Below are positions 19,948-28,878 of a DNA stretch of 64,000 nt, one piece after another (the first letter of the stretch is position 1; each line of letters begins with the position of its first letter). The position numbers and the translations under genes were made by a program. The stretch is from Pseudomonas sp. p1(2021b) (lineage in GTDB: Bacteria > Pseudomonadota > Gammaproteobacteria > Pseudomonadales > Pseudomonadaceae), in contig NZ_CP083746.1 in the NCBI RefSeq assembly GCF_020151015.1, forward strand, positions 1,455,001 to 1,519,000, given 5' to 3'. The notes below the pieces were generated by a model, which did not search any database, was not told where the DNA came from, and was given only the letters and a program-made list of their open reading frames with translations.

Positions 19948-20952
19948 ATGCCCCAGCCCATCGACATCGCCATCATCGGCGCCACCGGTAACGTCGGCGA
20001 AACCCTCGTCCAGATCCTCGAGGAACTCGAGTTCCCCGTCGCTACCCTGCACCTGCTGGCCAGCATGGAATCGGCCGGCAGCAACCTCATGTTCCGCGGC
20101 AAGAAACTGCGTGTACGCGAAGTCGACAGCTTCGATTTCACCCAGGCCAAGCTTGCATTCTTCGCCGCCAGCCCCGCCGTGACCCGCAGCTTCGCCCCCA
20201 AAGCCCAGCTGGCCGGCTGCACGGTCATCGACCTGTCCGGTGGCCTGGACCAGGCCATGGCTGTAGTGCCCGAGGCCAACGGCGACCAGCTCGCCAAGCT
20301 CGAGCAACCTGCTCTGATCGCCAGCCCCAGCGCTGCCGCGGTCGCCCTGGCCGTGGCCCTGGCACCGCTCAAGGGCCTGCTGGACATCGAACGCGTGCAG
20401 GTCATGGCATGCCTGGCCGTCTCAGCCCAGGGCCGTGAAGCGGTCACTGAACTGGCCCGCCAGACCGCCGAGCTGCTCAACGCCCGGCCACTGGAGCCTC
20501 GCTTCTTCGACCGCCAGGTCGCCTTCAACCTGCTGGCGCGGGTAGGCGCTGCCGATGAACAAGGCCACACCCGCCTTGAACGCCGCCTGGTCGATGAACT
20601 GCGCGTACTGCTCGACCTGCCGACCCTGAAAATCTCCGTGACCTGCGTCCAGGCCCCGGTGTTCTATGGCGACAGCTTCAGCGTGGCCGTGCAGAGCCGG
20701 CGCCCGGTCGACCTGGCCGCCGTCAACGACGCCCTGGAAGCCGCCGAAAGCATCGAATTGGTCGAGCCGGACGACTTTCCGACGGCCGTCGGCGACGCAG
20801 TGGGCCAAGACGTGGTCTATGTTGGTCGTGTACGCCATGGTATCGACGAACAAGAGCAGCTCAATGTGTGGCTGACCACCGACAATGTGCGCAAGGGCGC
20901 AGCGCTCAACGCCGTGCAAGTGGCCGCATTGTTGATAAAAGACATGGCGTAA
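19948..20952 (+). CDS. usg: Asd-like protein Usg (semialdehyde dehydrogenase homologue lacking the active-site Cys)
   Basis: The 334-residue protein is homologous to semialdehyde dehydrogenases: the NAD(P)-binding start IAIIGATGNVGETLVQIL and the dimerisation domain with RLVDELRVLLDLPTLKISVTCVQAPV are clear. At the place where Asd enzymes have SNPxC, this protein reads IASPSAAAVAL, so the catalytic cysteine is absent and dehydrogenase activity is not expected. This matches the USG-1 family known next to asd or truA/fimV in enterics and Pseudomonas, whose role is unclear. It has its own region after the asd terminator, and a promoter for fimV overlaps its 3' end. Confidence 0.9.
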   Translation: MPQPIDIAIIGATGNVGETLVQILEELEFPVATLHLLASMESAGSNLMFRGKKLRVREVDSFDFTQAKLAFFAASPAVTRSFAPKAQLAGCTVIDLSGGLDQAMAVVPEANGDQLAKLEQPALIASPSAAAVALAVALAPLKGLLDIERVQVMACLAVSAQGREAVTELARQTAELLNARPLEPRFFDRQVAFNLLARVGAADEQGHTRLERRLVDELRVLLDLPTLKISVTCVQAPVFYGDSFSVAVQSRRPVDLAAVNDALEAAESIELVEPDDFPTAVGDAVGQDVVYVGRVRHGIDEQEQLNVWLTTDNVRKGAALNAVQVAALLIKDMA

Positions 20953-20960
20953 AAGATACT
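20932..20960 (+). promoter_or_regulatory. Sigma-70-like promoter of fimV
   Basis: TTGATA (20932-20937), 17-bp spacer, GATACT (20955-20960). It overlaps the end of usg and lies ~64 bp before the fimV ATG. Confidence 0.5.
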
Positions 20961-21023
20961 GGCGGGTACTTTTGTCCTGCACCATACGCAGGTTTCAGGA
21001 CGATTCTTACAAGGGAAGAGGTC

Positions 21024-23666
21024 ATGCTTCGAATTCGCAAACTGGTTCTGGCCATGGCGGCAGCCTCGGCGTTGTCGTCCGGCATGGCGAACGCCCTCGG
21101 GTTGGGTGAACTGACCCTCAAGTCGGCACAGAACCAGCCACTGGATGCCGAGATCGAACTGCTCGATGTGCGCGACCTCACCGCGGCTGAAGTGGCGCCG
21201 AGCCTCGCGCCACCGGAAGAGTTCGCCAAGGCAGGCGTGGCCTATCCCAGCTACCTTGAGGACCTCACCTTCACCCCGGTGATCAACCCCAACGGCAAGA
21301 GCGTGTTGCGGGTCACCTCCAGCCAGCCATTGCCGGCGCCGGTGGTGAAGTTCCTGGTCCAGGTGATGTGGCCCCAGGGCCGCCTGTTGCGTGACTACAA
21401 TGTCCTGCTCGACCAAGCCAAGGCCCAGGGCGAGGCGCCATCGGCGGCCAATGTCGAACCGGCAGTCAGCGGTGCGGGCAGCTACACCACCAAGCGCCGC
21501 GACACCCTGTGGCAGATCGCTGCGCGCAACACCCAGGGCGGCTCGATCCAGCAGACCATGCTGGCGATCCAGGCCTTGAACCCCGATGCCTTCATCGGCA
21601 ACAACATCAACCAGCTCAAGACCGGGCAGGTCCTGCGCCTGCCCGACCCGCAACAGGTCCAGAGCATTCCCCAGGGCGAAGCCGTTCGCGAGGTGGCCGA
21701 GCAGTATGCCGCCTGGCGTGAGGGTCGGCGCCTGGGGCCGCGTGCCCGGCAGCTGGACGCCACCCGGCGCGCAGCGGCCGGTGAGGCGCCGGAGCGTATT
21801 GCCCAGGGGGACAACCTGCGCCTGGTCAGCCCGGGCGGGCAGGGTGAAGCGGGGGAGACCAAGGCCCTCAGCGACAAGCTCGCGGTGGCCCAGGAAAGCC
21901 TGGACACCAGCCGCCGTGACAACGAGGAACTCAAGAGCCGCATGGCGGACCTGCAGAGCCAGCTGGACAAGCTGCAGCGTCTGATCGAGCTCAAGAACGA
22001 CCAGCTGGCACGCCTCGAAGCGCAGGGGGCGGCGGCGCAAACCCCGCCGCCTGCCGCGTTGCCGGGCGAGCCGGCACCCACGCAACCGCCGGTCAATGCC
22101 CAGCTGCCGTCGGCCGAGCCGGTGGTCAAGCCAGCTCCGGCCGCCGTGGACACGGCCCCAGCCGAGCAAGGCGAGCAGGCCCAGGGTGTGCTCGACGAAC
22201 TGATGGGCAACCCGTTGCTGTTGGGGCTGCTCGCCGGTTCTGCGTTCCTGGTGCTGCTGCTGTTGCTGTTGTTGCTTGCCCGCAAGCGCAAGGCCCAGCA
22301 AGAAGCCGAGAAGCACCTGCGCATGGCGCGTGCACTGGCCGAGGAGGGCGAACGCAGCCCTGACCTGAACGTGCCGCCCGGAAGCTTCGATGATCTGGAT
22401 GTATCGGCGCCGAGCGTGAAGCTCTCGCCGGCGGTGGTCGCCGCTTCGGCCGCCGCTGCCACAGCTGCGGAAAAACCGCTTGCACCGGAGCCGGCGCCCG
22501 CCCCGGCAACGCCTGCAACTGACCAGGACCCAATGGCCAGCCTGCTGGCCGAGGTGGACCAGAGCCTGGCGCAAGGTCGCCTGAACCATGCCGCCGACCT
22601 GCTCGAGCCGGCAGTGGCTGCCGAGCCACAGCGCAGCGACCTGCGTTTGAAACTGATGGAAGTCTATGCCCGCCAAGGCGACCAGACCGCCTTTGCCGAT
22701 CAGGAGCGTGCGCTTTCGCCTACCGACCAGGACAAGGCCCAGGTCGACACCTTGAAGGAACGCTTCCCGGCCATGCTCGGCGTCGCCGCCCTAGGCCTGG
22801 GGGCGGCGGCCCTGGCGGCCGAGATGGACAAGCAGTACGTCCACGATCTGCTGCAGGACGGCGAACAGGCGCCTGCAGGCGCCGAGCCGGACCCGCTCGA
22901 TACACCTATCGTGAGCGAGAACTCGCCTGAAGCAGCGCTGGAGGCTGTCACCGACGTCCCTGCCATCGAAGAAGATGATCTGGACGGTGCATTCGACCTG
23001 AGCCTGGACGATGACCTGCCGGTGGATGCGGCGCTTGAGGCCGCGCCGTCGGAGCAAGCCGCAGTGACCGAAGCTGCACCACAGGAAGCCGAACCGGTCG
23101 CCACCGACGCCGATGCCGATTTCGAAGCCCTGCTGGAGCAAGCCCAGGCCGAGCCGCAGAGTCTCGATGACCTGTCCGATTTCGACCTGGATGTCGGCGA
23201 GCCACAAGCGCCGGCAGCACCGGAAGACGCCCCGGTCGACGTAGCCGCGGAGCTGGCGGCTTTCGACGAAATCCCGGAATTCGACCCGCTCTCGGAACTG
23301 GAGCTGCCGGAAGACTTCGACCTGTCGCTGTCGCTGGACGACGAGTCGCCGGCCGACAAGCAGTTCGCCTCGGAGCTCGATGACGTCAATGCCGAGCTGG
23401 ACAAGCTGTCCCAGAGCCTGGAGTCGCCGTCGCTGGAGCCGCACTTCACTGCCGCCGATGCCGCCCAGGAGCCGGACCCGCTGGACGACCTGGACTTCGA
23501 CTTCTTCTCCGGCACCGATGAGGTGGCCACCAAGCTCGACCTGGCGCGTGCCTACATCGACATGGGCGACCACCAGGGCGCCCGCGATATCCTCGATGAA
23601 GTGGTCAAGGATGGCGATGAGGAACAGCGTCAGGAGGCCGAAGACATGCTGTCGCGACTGGTCTGA
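21024..23666 (+). CDS. fimV: FimV, inner-membrane polarity/pilus assembly hub protein
   Basis: FimV organises the cell pole, type IV pilus and flagellar functions and supports local cAMP signalling. The 880-residue protein has a signal peptide (cleavage near ANA-LGLG, ~residue 26), a conserved FimV N-domain, a peptidoglycan-binding LysM (~152-215; YTTKRRDTLWQIA), a coiled coil (~285-335), a Pro/Ala linker, one membrane span (~397-418; LLGLLAGSAFLVLLLLLLLL), a long acidic cytoplasmic part rich in Asp/Glu/Ala, and the C-terminal FimV TPR motif (~830-880; LDLARAYIDMGDHQGARDIL). Start at ATG 21024 gives the signal peptide directly. Neighbours usg and truA are the usual ones. Confidence 0.95.
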   Translation: MLRIRKLVLAMAAASALSSGMANALGLGELTLKSAQNQPLDAEIELLDVRDLTAAEVAPSLAPPEEFAKAGVAYPSYLEDLTFTPVINPNGKSVLRVTSSQPLPAPVVKFLVQVMWPQGRLLRDYNVLLDQAKAQGEAPSAANVEPAVSGAGSYTTKRRDTLWQIAARNTQGGSIQQTMLAIQALNPDAFIGNNINQLKTGQVLRLPDPQQVQSIPQGEAVREVAEQYAAWREGRRLGPRARQLDATRRAAAGEAPERIAQGDNLRLVSPGGQGEAGETKALSDKLAVAQESLDTSRRDNEELKSRMADLQSQLDKLQRLIELKNDQLARLEAQGAAAQTPPPAALPGEPAPTQPPVNAQLPSAEPVVKPAPAAVDTAPAEQGEQAQGVLDELMGNPLLLGLLAGSAFLVLLLLLLLLARKRKAQQEAEKHLRMARALAEEGERSPDLNVPPGSFDDLDVSAPSVKLSPAVVAASAAAATAAEKPLAPEPAPAPATPATDQDPMASLLAEVDQSLAQGRLNHAADLLEPAVAAEPQRSDLRLKLMEVYARQGDQTAFADQERALSPTDQDKAQVDTLKERFPAMLGVAALGLGAAALAAEMDKQYVHDLLQDGEQAPAGAEPDPLDTPIVSENSPEAALEAVTDVPAIEEDDLDGAFDLSLDDDLPVDAALEAAPSEQAAVTEAAPQEAEPVATDADADFEALLEQAQAEPQSLDDLSDFDLDVGEPQAPAAPEDAPVDVAAELAAFDEIPEFDPLSELELPEDFDLSLSLDDESPADKQFASELDDVNAELDKLSQSLESPSLEPHFTAADAAQEPDPLDDLDFDFFSGTDEVATKLDLARAYIDMGDHQGARDILDEVVKDGDEEQRQEAEDMLSRLV

Positions 23667-23714
23667 CATCCAGGCGTGGCCTGTGGAAGATGCCCGGGCA
23701 AGGGTTTCGCCCTT

Positions 23715-23784
23715 GTTCGCGGGGCAAGCCCACACACAGGATAACGCACGGCCCCCTGTGGGAGCGGGCTTGTCCCGCGATAGG
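23715..23784. repeat. Inverted REP pair between fimV and truA
   Basis: Left unit GTTCGCGGGGCAAGCCCACA and right unit CTGTGGGAGCGGGCTTGTCC (then CGCGATAGG) are inverted and flank a ~25-bp spacer. Confidence 0.85.
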
Positions 23785-23814
23785 CCGGCATTGCCTGTGA
23801 ACAGCTTCGCCAGC

Positions 23815-23850
23815 AACGGCAGCCCTCCCGGCTGCCGTTGCCGTTATAAT
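23815..23850 (+). promoter_or_regulatory. Perfect hairpin fused to a TATAAT box upstream of truA
   Basis: A 10-bp perfect stem AACGGCAGCC-CTCCC-GGCTGCCGTT (23815-23839) is followed by TATAAT at 23845-23850, 35 bp before the truA start. There is no good -35 (it would fall inside the stem). The hairpin could end fimV transcription or be an operator; the -10 box suggests a truA promoter that may need an activator. Confidence 0.4.
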
Positions 23851-23885
23851 GCCCGCCTTCCGTTTCACCCACAGGTTTCGCGCTC

Positions 23886-24740
23886 TTGGACATCAATGAC
23901 ATCGACCCGGCCGAATCGGCGGCCGAAGGCTACGCCCGCATCGCTCTGGGCGTGGAATACAAAGGTTCGCGCTACCGCGGCTGGCAGCGCCAGGCCAGCG
24001 GTGTGCCGAGTGTCCAGCAGGCCCTGGAGCAAGCCCTGTCGACGGTGGCCAACGAGCCGATCTCGGTGATCTGTGCCGGGCGCACCGATGCCGGCGTGCA
24101 CGGCTGCGGGCAGATCGTCCATTTCGACACCCGTGCCGTGCGCGATGAGCGAGCCTGGACCCTGGGCACCAATTTCAACCTACCCCATGACATCAGCGTC
24201 ACCTGGGCCAAGCCGATGCCGGCGCATTTCCATGCCCGCTTCAAGGCGACCGCGCGACGCTATCGCTACGTTATCTACAACGACCCGATCCGCCCTGCGC
24301 ACCTGGCCGAGGAAGTGACCTGGAACCACCGTCCACTTGACGTCGAACGCATGGCCGAGGCCGCGCAGTTTCTGCTCGGCACCCATGACTTCAGCGCCTT
24401 CCGGGCCAGCCAGTGCCAGGCCAAGTCGCCGATCAAGCACATCCATCACCTACGGGTCACCCGCCACGGCAAGATGATCGTGCTGGATGTCCGGGCCACG
24501 GCCTTCCTGCATCACATGGTACGCAACATCGCCGGTGTGTTGATGACCATCGGGGCCGGCGAGCGGCCGGTCGGCTGGGCGCGTGAGGTGCTGGAGGGGC
24601 GCAACCGCCGGGAGGGCGGTGTGACCGCCCACCCCTATGGCCTGTATCTGGTCCAGGTGGAGTACCCCGAGGAATTCGCCCTGCCGGTCCGTTACATCGG
24701 CCCACACTTTCTGACCGGCTACGAGGCGCTGGCGGACTGA
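23886..24740 (+). CDS. truA: tRNA pseudouridine(38-40) synthase
   Basis: Isomerises uridines 38-40 in tRNA anticodon stems. The 284-residue protein starts with TTG 23886 (Leu codon read as Met), because no in-frame ATG or GTG precedes the conserved RIALGVEYKGSRYRGWQRQ block. The catalytic aspartate is in CAGRTDAGVHG (~residue 64), and HHMVRNIAGVLMTIG is the conserved C-terminal RNA-binding segment. Located between fimV and trpF, as usual in Pseudomonas. Confidence 0.95.
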   Translation: MDINDIDPAESAAEGYARIALGVEYKGSRYRGWQRQASGVPSVQQALEQALSTVANEPISVICAGRTDAGVHGCGQIVHFDTRAVRDERAWTLGTNFNLPHDISVTWAKPMPAHFHARFKATARRYRYVIYNDPIRPAHLAEEVTWNHRPLDVERMAEAAQFLLGTHDFSAFRASQCQAKSPIKHIHHLRVTRHGKMIVLDVRATAFLHHMVRNIAGVLMTIGAGERPVGWAREVLEGRNRREGGVTAHPYGLYLVQVEYPEEFALPVRYIGPHFLTGYEALAD

Positions 24741-24800
24741 CGGGCGAAACGTCATTTGCTAACATCCGGCCTTTCACCGATCACCCAAGGTTCGCTGTCC

Positions 24801-25421
24801 ATGAGCAACGTTCGCAGCAAGATCTGCGGGATTACCCGTATCGAGGACGCCCTGGCGGCCGCCGAAGCCGGCGCCGATGCCATCGGCCTGGTCTTCTACG
24901 CCAAGAGCCCGCGAGCGGTGGACGTGCATCAGGCGCGGGCCATCATCGCCGCACTGCCGCCGTTCGTGACCACGGTCGGCCTGTTCGTCAACGCCTCGCG
25001 TTGCGAACTCAACGAGATTCTCGAAGCTGTGCCGCTGGACCTGCTACAGTTCCACGGCGATGAAACCCCGGCCGATTGCGAGGGCTACCATCGCCCCTGG
25101 ATCAAGGCCCTGAGGGTACGCCCCGGCGATGACCTCGAGGCGGCTTGCCAGCAGTACGCCGGCGCCCGTGGCATCCTCCTGGACACCTACGTGCCCGGCA
25201 TCCCGGGCGGTACGGGCGAGGCCTTCGACTGGTCGCTGGTGCCGGCTTCCCTGAGCAAGCCGATCATCCTGGCCGGTGGCCTGTCGGCCGGCAACGTCGG
25301 CCAGGCCATTGCCCAGGTGCGTCCGTTTGCGGTGGATGTCAGCGGCGGCGTGGAGCAGGCAAAGGGGATCAAGGACGCCGCGAAGATCGAGGCGTTCATG
25401 CGTGCGGTGAAACAGGCGTGA
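24801..25421 (+). CDS. trpF: Phosphoribosylanthranilate isomerase
   Basis: Catalyses the Amadori rearrangement of N-(5-phosphoribosyl)anthranilate in tryptophan synthesis. The 206-residue TIM barrel begins [13 protein letters not shown] with the catalytic cysteine in KICGI; the general-acid aspartate is in the [15 protein letters not shown] segment and [14 protein letters not shown] is the phosphate-binding end. It stands apart from the other trp genes, placed after truA and before accD, which is normal in gamma-proteobacteria of this group. Confidence 0.96.
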   Translation: MSNVRSKICGITRIEDALAAAEAGADAIGLVFYAKSPRAVDVHQARAIIAALPPFVTTVGLFVNASRCELNEILEAVPLDLLQFHGDETPADCEGYHRPWIKALRVRPGDDLEAACQQYAGARGILLDTYVPGIPGGTGEAFDWSLVPASLSKPIILAGGLSAGNVGQAIAQVRPFAVDVSGGVEQAKGIKDAAKIEAFMRAVKQA

Positions 25422-25672
25422 CGACGGATGTGACGGCTGCCCGCGCGCCATCGTCCATAGCTTTCGCAGCCCGGTGCTGCCAGGCCTGCCTATCGGGCGG
25501 GCCATGCGGACTACCGGCATGACAGGTTGACGATGGCCCGGCCACCAGGCTGGCCCCGCATCGCGCGGGCCTCGGAGCCGGGCCGTCATCGTTTCATTGA
25601 AGAACATGAGCTCAAGGGCAGGGCATGGCCGGCCAGACCGGCCCCCGCCCACCGATACTGGAGAAAGAAAGC

Positions 25673-26566
25673 ATGAGCAACTGGTTAGTCGACAAACTGA
25701 TCCCTTCGATCATGCGTTCCGAGGTGAAGAAGAGCTCGGTGCCTGAAGGCCTGTGGCACAAGTGCCCGGCCTGCGAGGCCGTGCTGTATCGTCCGGAGCT
25801 GGAGAAGACCCTGGATGTCTGCCCCAAGTGCAACCACCACATGCGCATCGGAGCCCGTGCGCGCATCGACATCTTCCTCGACGCCGAAGGCCGTGCCGAA
25901 CTGGGTGCCGACCTGGAGCCGGTCGACCGTCTGAAGTTCCGTGATGGCAAGAAGTACAAGGACCGCCTGACCGCGGCCCAGAAGCAGACCGGCGAGAAAG
26001 ACGCCCTGATTTCCATGAGCGGTACCCTGATGGGCATGCCGATCGTGGTCAGCGCCTTCGAATTCTCCTTCATGGGCGGTTCCATGGGGGCCATCGTCGG
26101 CGAGCGCTTCGTACGCGCGGCCAACTACGCCCTCGAGCACCGCTGCCCGATGGTCTGCTTCTCCGCGTCCGGCGGCGCGCGCATGCAGGAAGCGCTCATC
26201 TCGCTGATGCAGATGGCCAAGACGTCCGCTGTGCTGGCGCGCCTGCGCGAAGAAGGCATTCCGTTCATCTCGGTGTTGACCGATCCTGTCTACGGTGGTG
26301 TTTCCGCGAGCCTGGCGATGCTTGGCGATGTCATCGTCGGTGAGCCGAAGGCCCTGATCGGCTTCGCCGGCCCCCGTGTGATCGAGCAGACCGTGCGCGA
26401 GAAGCTGCCAGAAGGCTTCCAGCGCAGCGAGTTCCTGCTCGAGCATGGTGCCATCGACCTGATCATCTCCCGTGGCGAGCTGCGTCCGCGCCTGGCTCGC
26501 CTGCTGGCGCAGATGACCGGCCAGCCGACCCCGGCAGAGGCCCTCGAGGTGGCTGCCGTCGCGTGA
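25673..26566 (+). CDS. accD: Acetyl-CoA carboxylase carboxyltransferase subunit beta
   Basis: With AccA it transfers CO2 from biotin-carboxyl carrier protein to acetyl-CoA, the first step of fatty acid synthesis. The 297-residue protein has an N-terminal C4 zinc ribbon (CPAC...CPKC, residues ~28-50) and a crotonase-like carboxyltransferase domain with [18 protein letters not shown] and [12 protein letters not shown] oxyanion loops. ATG 25673 follows a GAGAAAGAA ribosome site. folC starts on the last base of its stop, so the two are translationally coupled. Confidence 0.97.
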   Translation: MSNWLVDKLIPSIMRSEVKKSSVPEGLWHKCPACEAVLYRPELEKTLDVCPKCNHHMRIGARARIDIFLDAEGRAELGADLEPVDRLKFRDGKKYKDRLTAAQKQTGEKDALISMSGTLMGMPIVVSAFEFSFMGGSMGAIVGERFVRAANYALEHRCPMVCFSASGGARMQEALISLMQMAKTSAVLARLREEGIPFISVLTDPVYGGVSASLAMLGDVIVGEPKALIGFAGPRVIEQTVREKLPEGFQRSEFLLEHGAIDLIISRGELRPRLARLLAQMTGQPTPAEALEVAAVA

Positions 26567-27852
26567 TGAACCTTCATACCCTGGGCGACTGGCTCGCCTA
26601 CCTCGAGCAACTGCACCCTTCGGCCATCGACATGGGGCTGGAGCGGTCGCAGCAGGTGGCCGCCCGGCTAGGGCTGGGCAGGCTTGCGCCCCGGGTGGTG
26701 ACGGTCACCGGCACCAATGGCAAGGGCTCGACCTGCGCATTCGTGGCATCGCTGCTTCGGGCGCAGGGGCTGAAAGTCGGTGTGTACAGTTCGCCGCACC
26801 TGTTGCGCTACAACGAACGGGTGCGTATCGACGGTGTCGAGGCCAGCGATGAGCGCCTGTGCGAAGCCTTCGCAGCCGTCGAGGCGGCCCGTGGCGAGAC
26901 TTCCCTGACCTATTTCGAAATGGGCACCCTGGCGGCCTTCTGGCTGTTCCAGCAGTCCTCGCTGGACGCCGTGGTGCTCGAGGTCGGTCTGGGTGGTCGC
27001 CTGGATGCCGTCAACCTGGTCGATGCGGACCTGGCGCTGGTCACCAGCATCGGCGTGGATCATGCCGATTACCTGGGCGATACCCGTGAATCCGTGGCCT
27101 TCGAGAAGGCGGGCATCTTCCGACAGGGCAAACCTGCGCTGTGTGGCGACCTCAACCCCCCACAGCCTTTGCTGGACAAGGCGCGCGAACTGGCTTGTCC
27201 GTTCCTGTTGCGCGGCCGCGATTTCGACCTGGCAACCACCGACCAGCATTGGCAGTGGCGGGGCAGCCGGCCCGACGGTAGCAGCGTGGAGCTGCATGAC
27301 CTGCCGCTGCTGGATCTGCCGATGGAGAACGCCGCTCTGGCGCTGCAGGCCTATCTGCTGATGGGCTTGCCTTTCGAGGCCGGACAGGTTCGCCAGGCGC
27401 TGCTCGATACCCAGGTGACCGGGCGTTTGGACCGCCGCACGGTGCGCTGGCAAGGCCGGCGCCTGGAGCTGTTGCTGGATGTGGGGCACAACCCCCATGC
27501 CGCCGAATACCTGGCTGCCCGTCTGGCCGCGCGCCCGGTCAAGGGGCGCCGCCTGGCGGTATTCGGCCTGCTCGCCGACAAGGACCTGGAGGGCGTGATC
27601 GCACCGTTCAAGGGGTTGGTCGACGAATGGGCGGTGGCGCCGCTGGATACCCCCCGCAGCCGCCCGGCTGCGGAACTGGTGGCGGCCTTGACGAACCTCG
27701 GTGCGGCGGTGAAGTCTTACACCAGCGTCGAGGCCGCCCTCGAGGGGCAGTGCGCGCAGGCGACGGCAGATGACCAGATCCTGCTGTTCGGTTCGTTTTT
27801 CTGTGTTGGCCAAGCCCTGGAATGGCTAGAGCGGCAAGCTCCGGAGGAGTAG
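26566..27852 (+). CDS. folC: Folylpolyglutamate synthase / dihydrofolate synthase
   Basis: Mur-ligase-family enzyme that joins glutamate to dihydropteroate and extends the folate polyglutamate tail with ATP. The 428-residue product has the P-loop VTGTNGKGSTCAF (~residue 47), YSSPHLLRYNERVRI, the omega-loop FEMGTLAAFWLF and the C-domain DVGHNPHA. The ATG overlaps the accD TGA by one base (TGATG); a GTG three bases earlier is possible. It supplies folate cofactors, also used by purine synthesis encoded two genes later. Confidence 0.96.
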   Translation: MNLHTLGDWLAYLEQLHPSAIDMGLERSQQVAARLGLGRLAPRVVTVTGTNGKGSTCAFVASLLRAQGLKVGVYSSPHLLRYNERVRIDGVEASDERLCEAFAAVEAARGETSLTYFEMGTLAAFWLFQQSSLDAVVLEVGLGGRLDAVNLVDADLALVTSIGVDHADYLGDTRESVAFEKAGIFRQGKPALCGDLNPPQPLLDKARELACPFLLRGRDFDLATTDQHWQWRGSRPDGSSVELHDLPLLDLPMENAALALQAYLLMGLPFEAGQVRQALLDTQVTGRLDRRTVRWQGRRLELLLDVGHNPHAAEYLAARLAARPVKGRRLAVFGLLADKDLEGVIAPFKGLVDEWAVAPLDTPRSRPAAELVAALTNLGAAVKSYTSVEAALEGQCAQATADDQILLFGSFFCVGQALEWLERQAPEE

Positions 27853-28533
27853 ATGGCAGTGCTGGATAAAGGGATGAAGCAGCGCATGGTCGGTGCGTTG
27901 GTGCTGGTGGCGCTGGCGGTGATCTTCCTGCCGATGCTGTTCACCCGCGAGGACGAGATGCGCCAGGTGCGTGTCGAGGCGCCCGAGGCGCCGGCGATGC
28001 CGAGCTTGCCGCAGGTGGAGGTGACGCCTGTGCAGGTGCCGGAGCCTCAGCCTCTGCCCGAGGTGGCGGAGCAACCACCGGAGCAACCGCCAGTGGTGGT
28101 CAATGAATCCACCGCGCCCATGACCACGCCCAGCCAGCCGATCACCCCGGGGCCGTCCCAGCCAGCAGTCGCCCAGGCGCAGGCACCCAAGCCGGCACCG
28201 AAGGTCGAGGCCAAGCCGGCTGCGACGCCCGCCCCGGCGCCCACTGCCTCCGCACCCAAGCCTGCCGCGCCATCCAAGGTCGATGCCAATGGCCTGCCGG
28301 TGAGCTGGTCGATCCAGCTGGCCAGCCTGTCCAACCGTGCCGGTGCCGACAAGCTGCAGAATACCCTGCGTAGCCAGGGGTACAACGCCTACATCCGCTC
28401 GGTCGGCGGCATGAACCGCGTCTATGTCGGGCCACTGATCGAGCGTGCCGAGGCCGAGCGCCTGCGCGACGCGATCAACCGCCAGCACAATCTCAAGGGC
28501 TTCGTGGTGCGCTTCCAGCCCGAGCGTGGCTGA
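27853..28533 (+). CDS. dedD: SPOR-domain cell-division protein DedD
   Basis: Bitopic inner-membrane protein of the divisome. The 226 residues comprise a short cytosolic end, one membrane span (~11-29; VGALVLVALAVIFLPMLF), a long Pro/Ala/Gln/Glu-rich periplasmic linker (~35-145) and a C-terminal SPOR domain (~148-224; WSIQLASLSNRAGADKLQ) that binds denuded septal peptidoglycan. It begins immediately after the folC stop. The folC-dedD-cvpA-purF order is the conserved one in gamma-proteobacteria. Confidence 0.93.
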   Translation: MAVLDKGMKQRMVGALVLVALAVIFLPMLFTREDEMRQVRVEAPEAPAMPSLPQVEVTPVQVPEPQPLPEVAEQPPEQPPVVVNESTAPMTTPSQPITPGPSQPAVAQAQAPKPAPKVEAKPAATPAPAPTASAPKPAAPSKVDANGLPVSWSIQLASLSNRAGADKLQNTLRSQGYNAYIRSVGGMNRVYVGPLIERAEAERLRDAINRQHNLKGFVVRFQPERG

Positions 28534-28555
28534 GCCTGTAGGGCCGCGCTTACAG

Positions 28556-28786
28556 CCCCATCGCCGGCAAGCCCCACCTGTTCTGCGCTGCTTTCAGAGA
28601 TACCGCCGTACGTGTGGGAGCTGGCGACAGCCTGCGATGGGCCGCAAAGCGGCCCCTTGAGTCTGGAGGGCTCGACCGTTTGAGGGCTTGGGGCTGCTTT
28701 GCAGCCCATCGCAGGCTGTCGCCAGCTCCCACCGAGATTGCGCCGCCCTCAAGACTTGCGAAATCCCTGTGTGGGGGTTTGCCAGC
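28556..28786. repeat. Complex REP cluster with perfect 29-bp inverted arms
   Basis: The arms 28614-28642 (starts GTGGGAGCTGGCGACAGCCT) and 28704-28732 (ends GCTGTCGCCAGCTCCCAC) are exact reverse complements over 29 bp. Each is extended by a small CCGCAAAGCGG or GGGCTGCTTTGCAGCCC hairpin. After the right arm, 28732-28770 (CCGAGATTGCGCCGCCCTCA then AGACTTGCGAAATCC) closely repeats 52549-52588. Fills the gap between dedD and cvpA, where E. coli has none. Confidence 0.85.
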
Positions 28787-28819
28787 GATAGGGCCCTCTC
28801 GAATCGCCTGACATTCCGC

Positions 28820-28848
28820 TTACCCCAAGCCTGCCGCTCTGGTAAAAT
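28820..28848 (+). promoter_or_regulatory. Candidate promoter of cvpA-purF
   Basis: TTACCC (28820-28825), 17-bp spacer, TAAAAT (28843-28848), 30 bp before the cvpA GTG. Weak -35, good -10. It would restore transcription after the REP cluster. Confidence 0.4.
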
Positions 28849-28878
28849 GCGCCGCCTCAAACGTCGGCAGGCAACACC

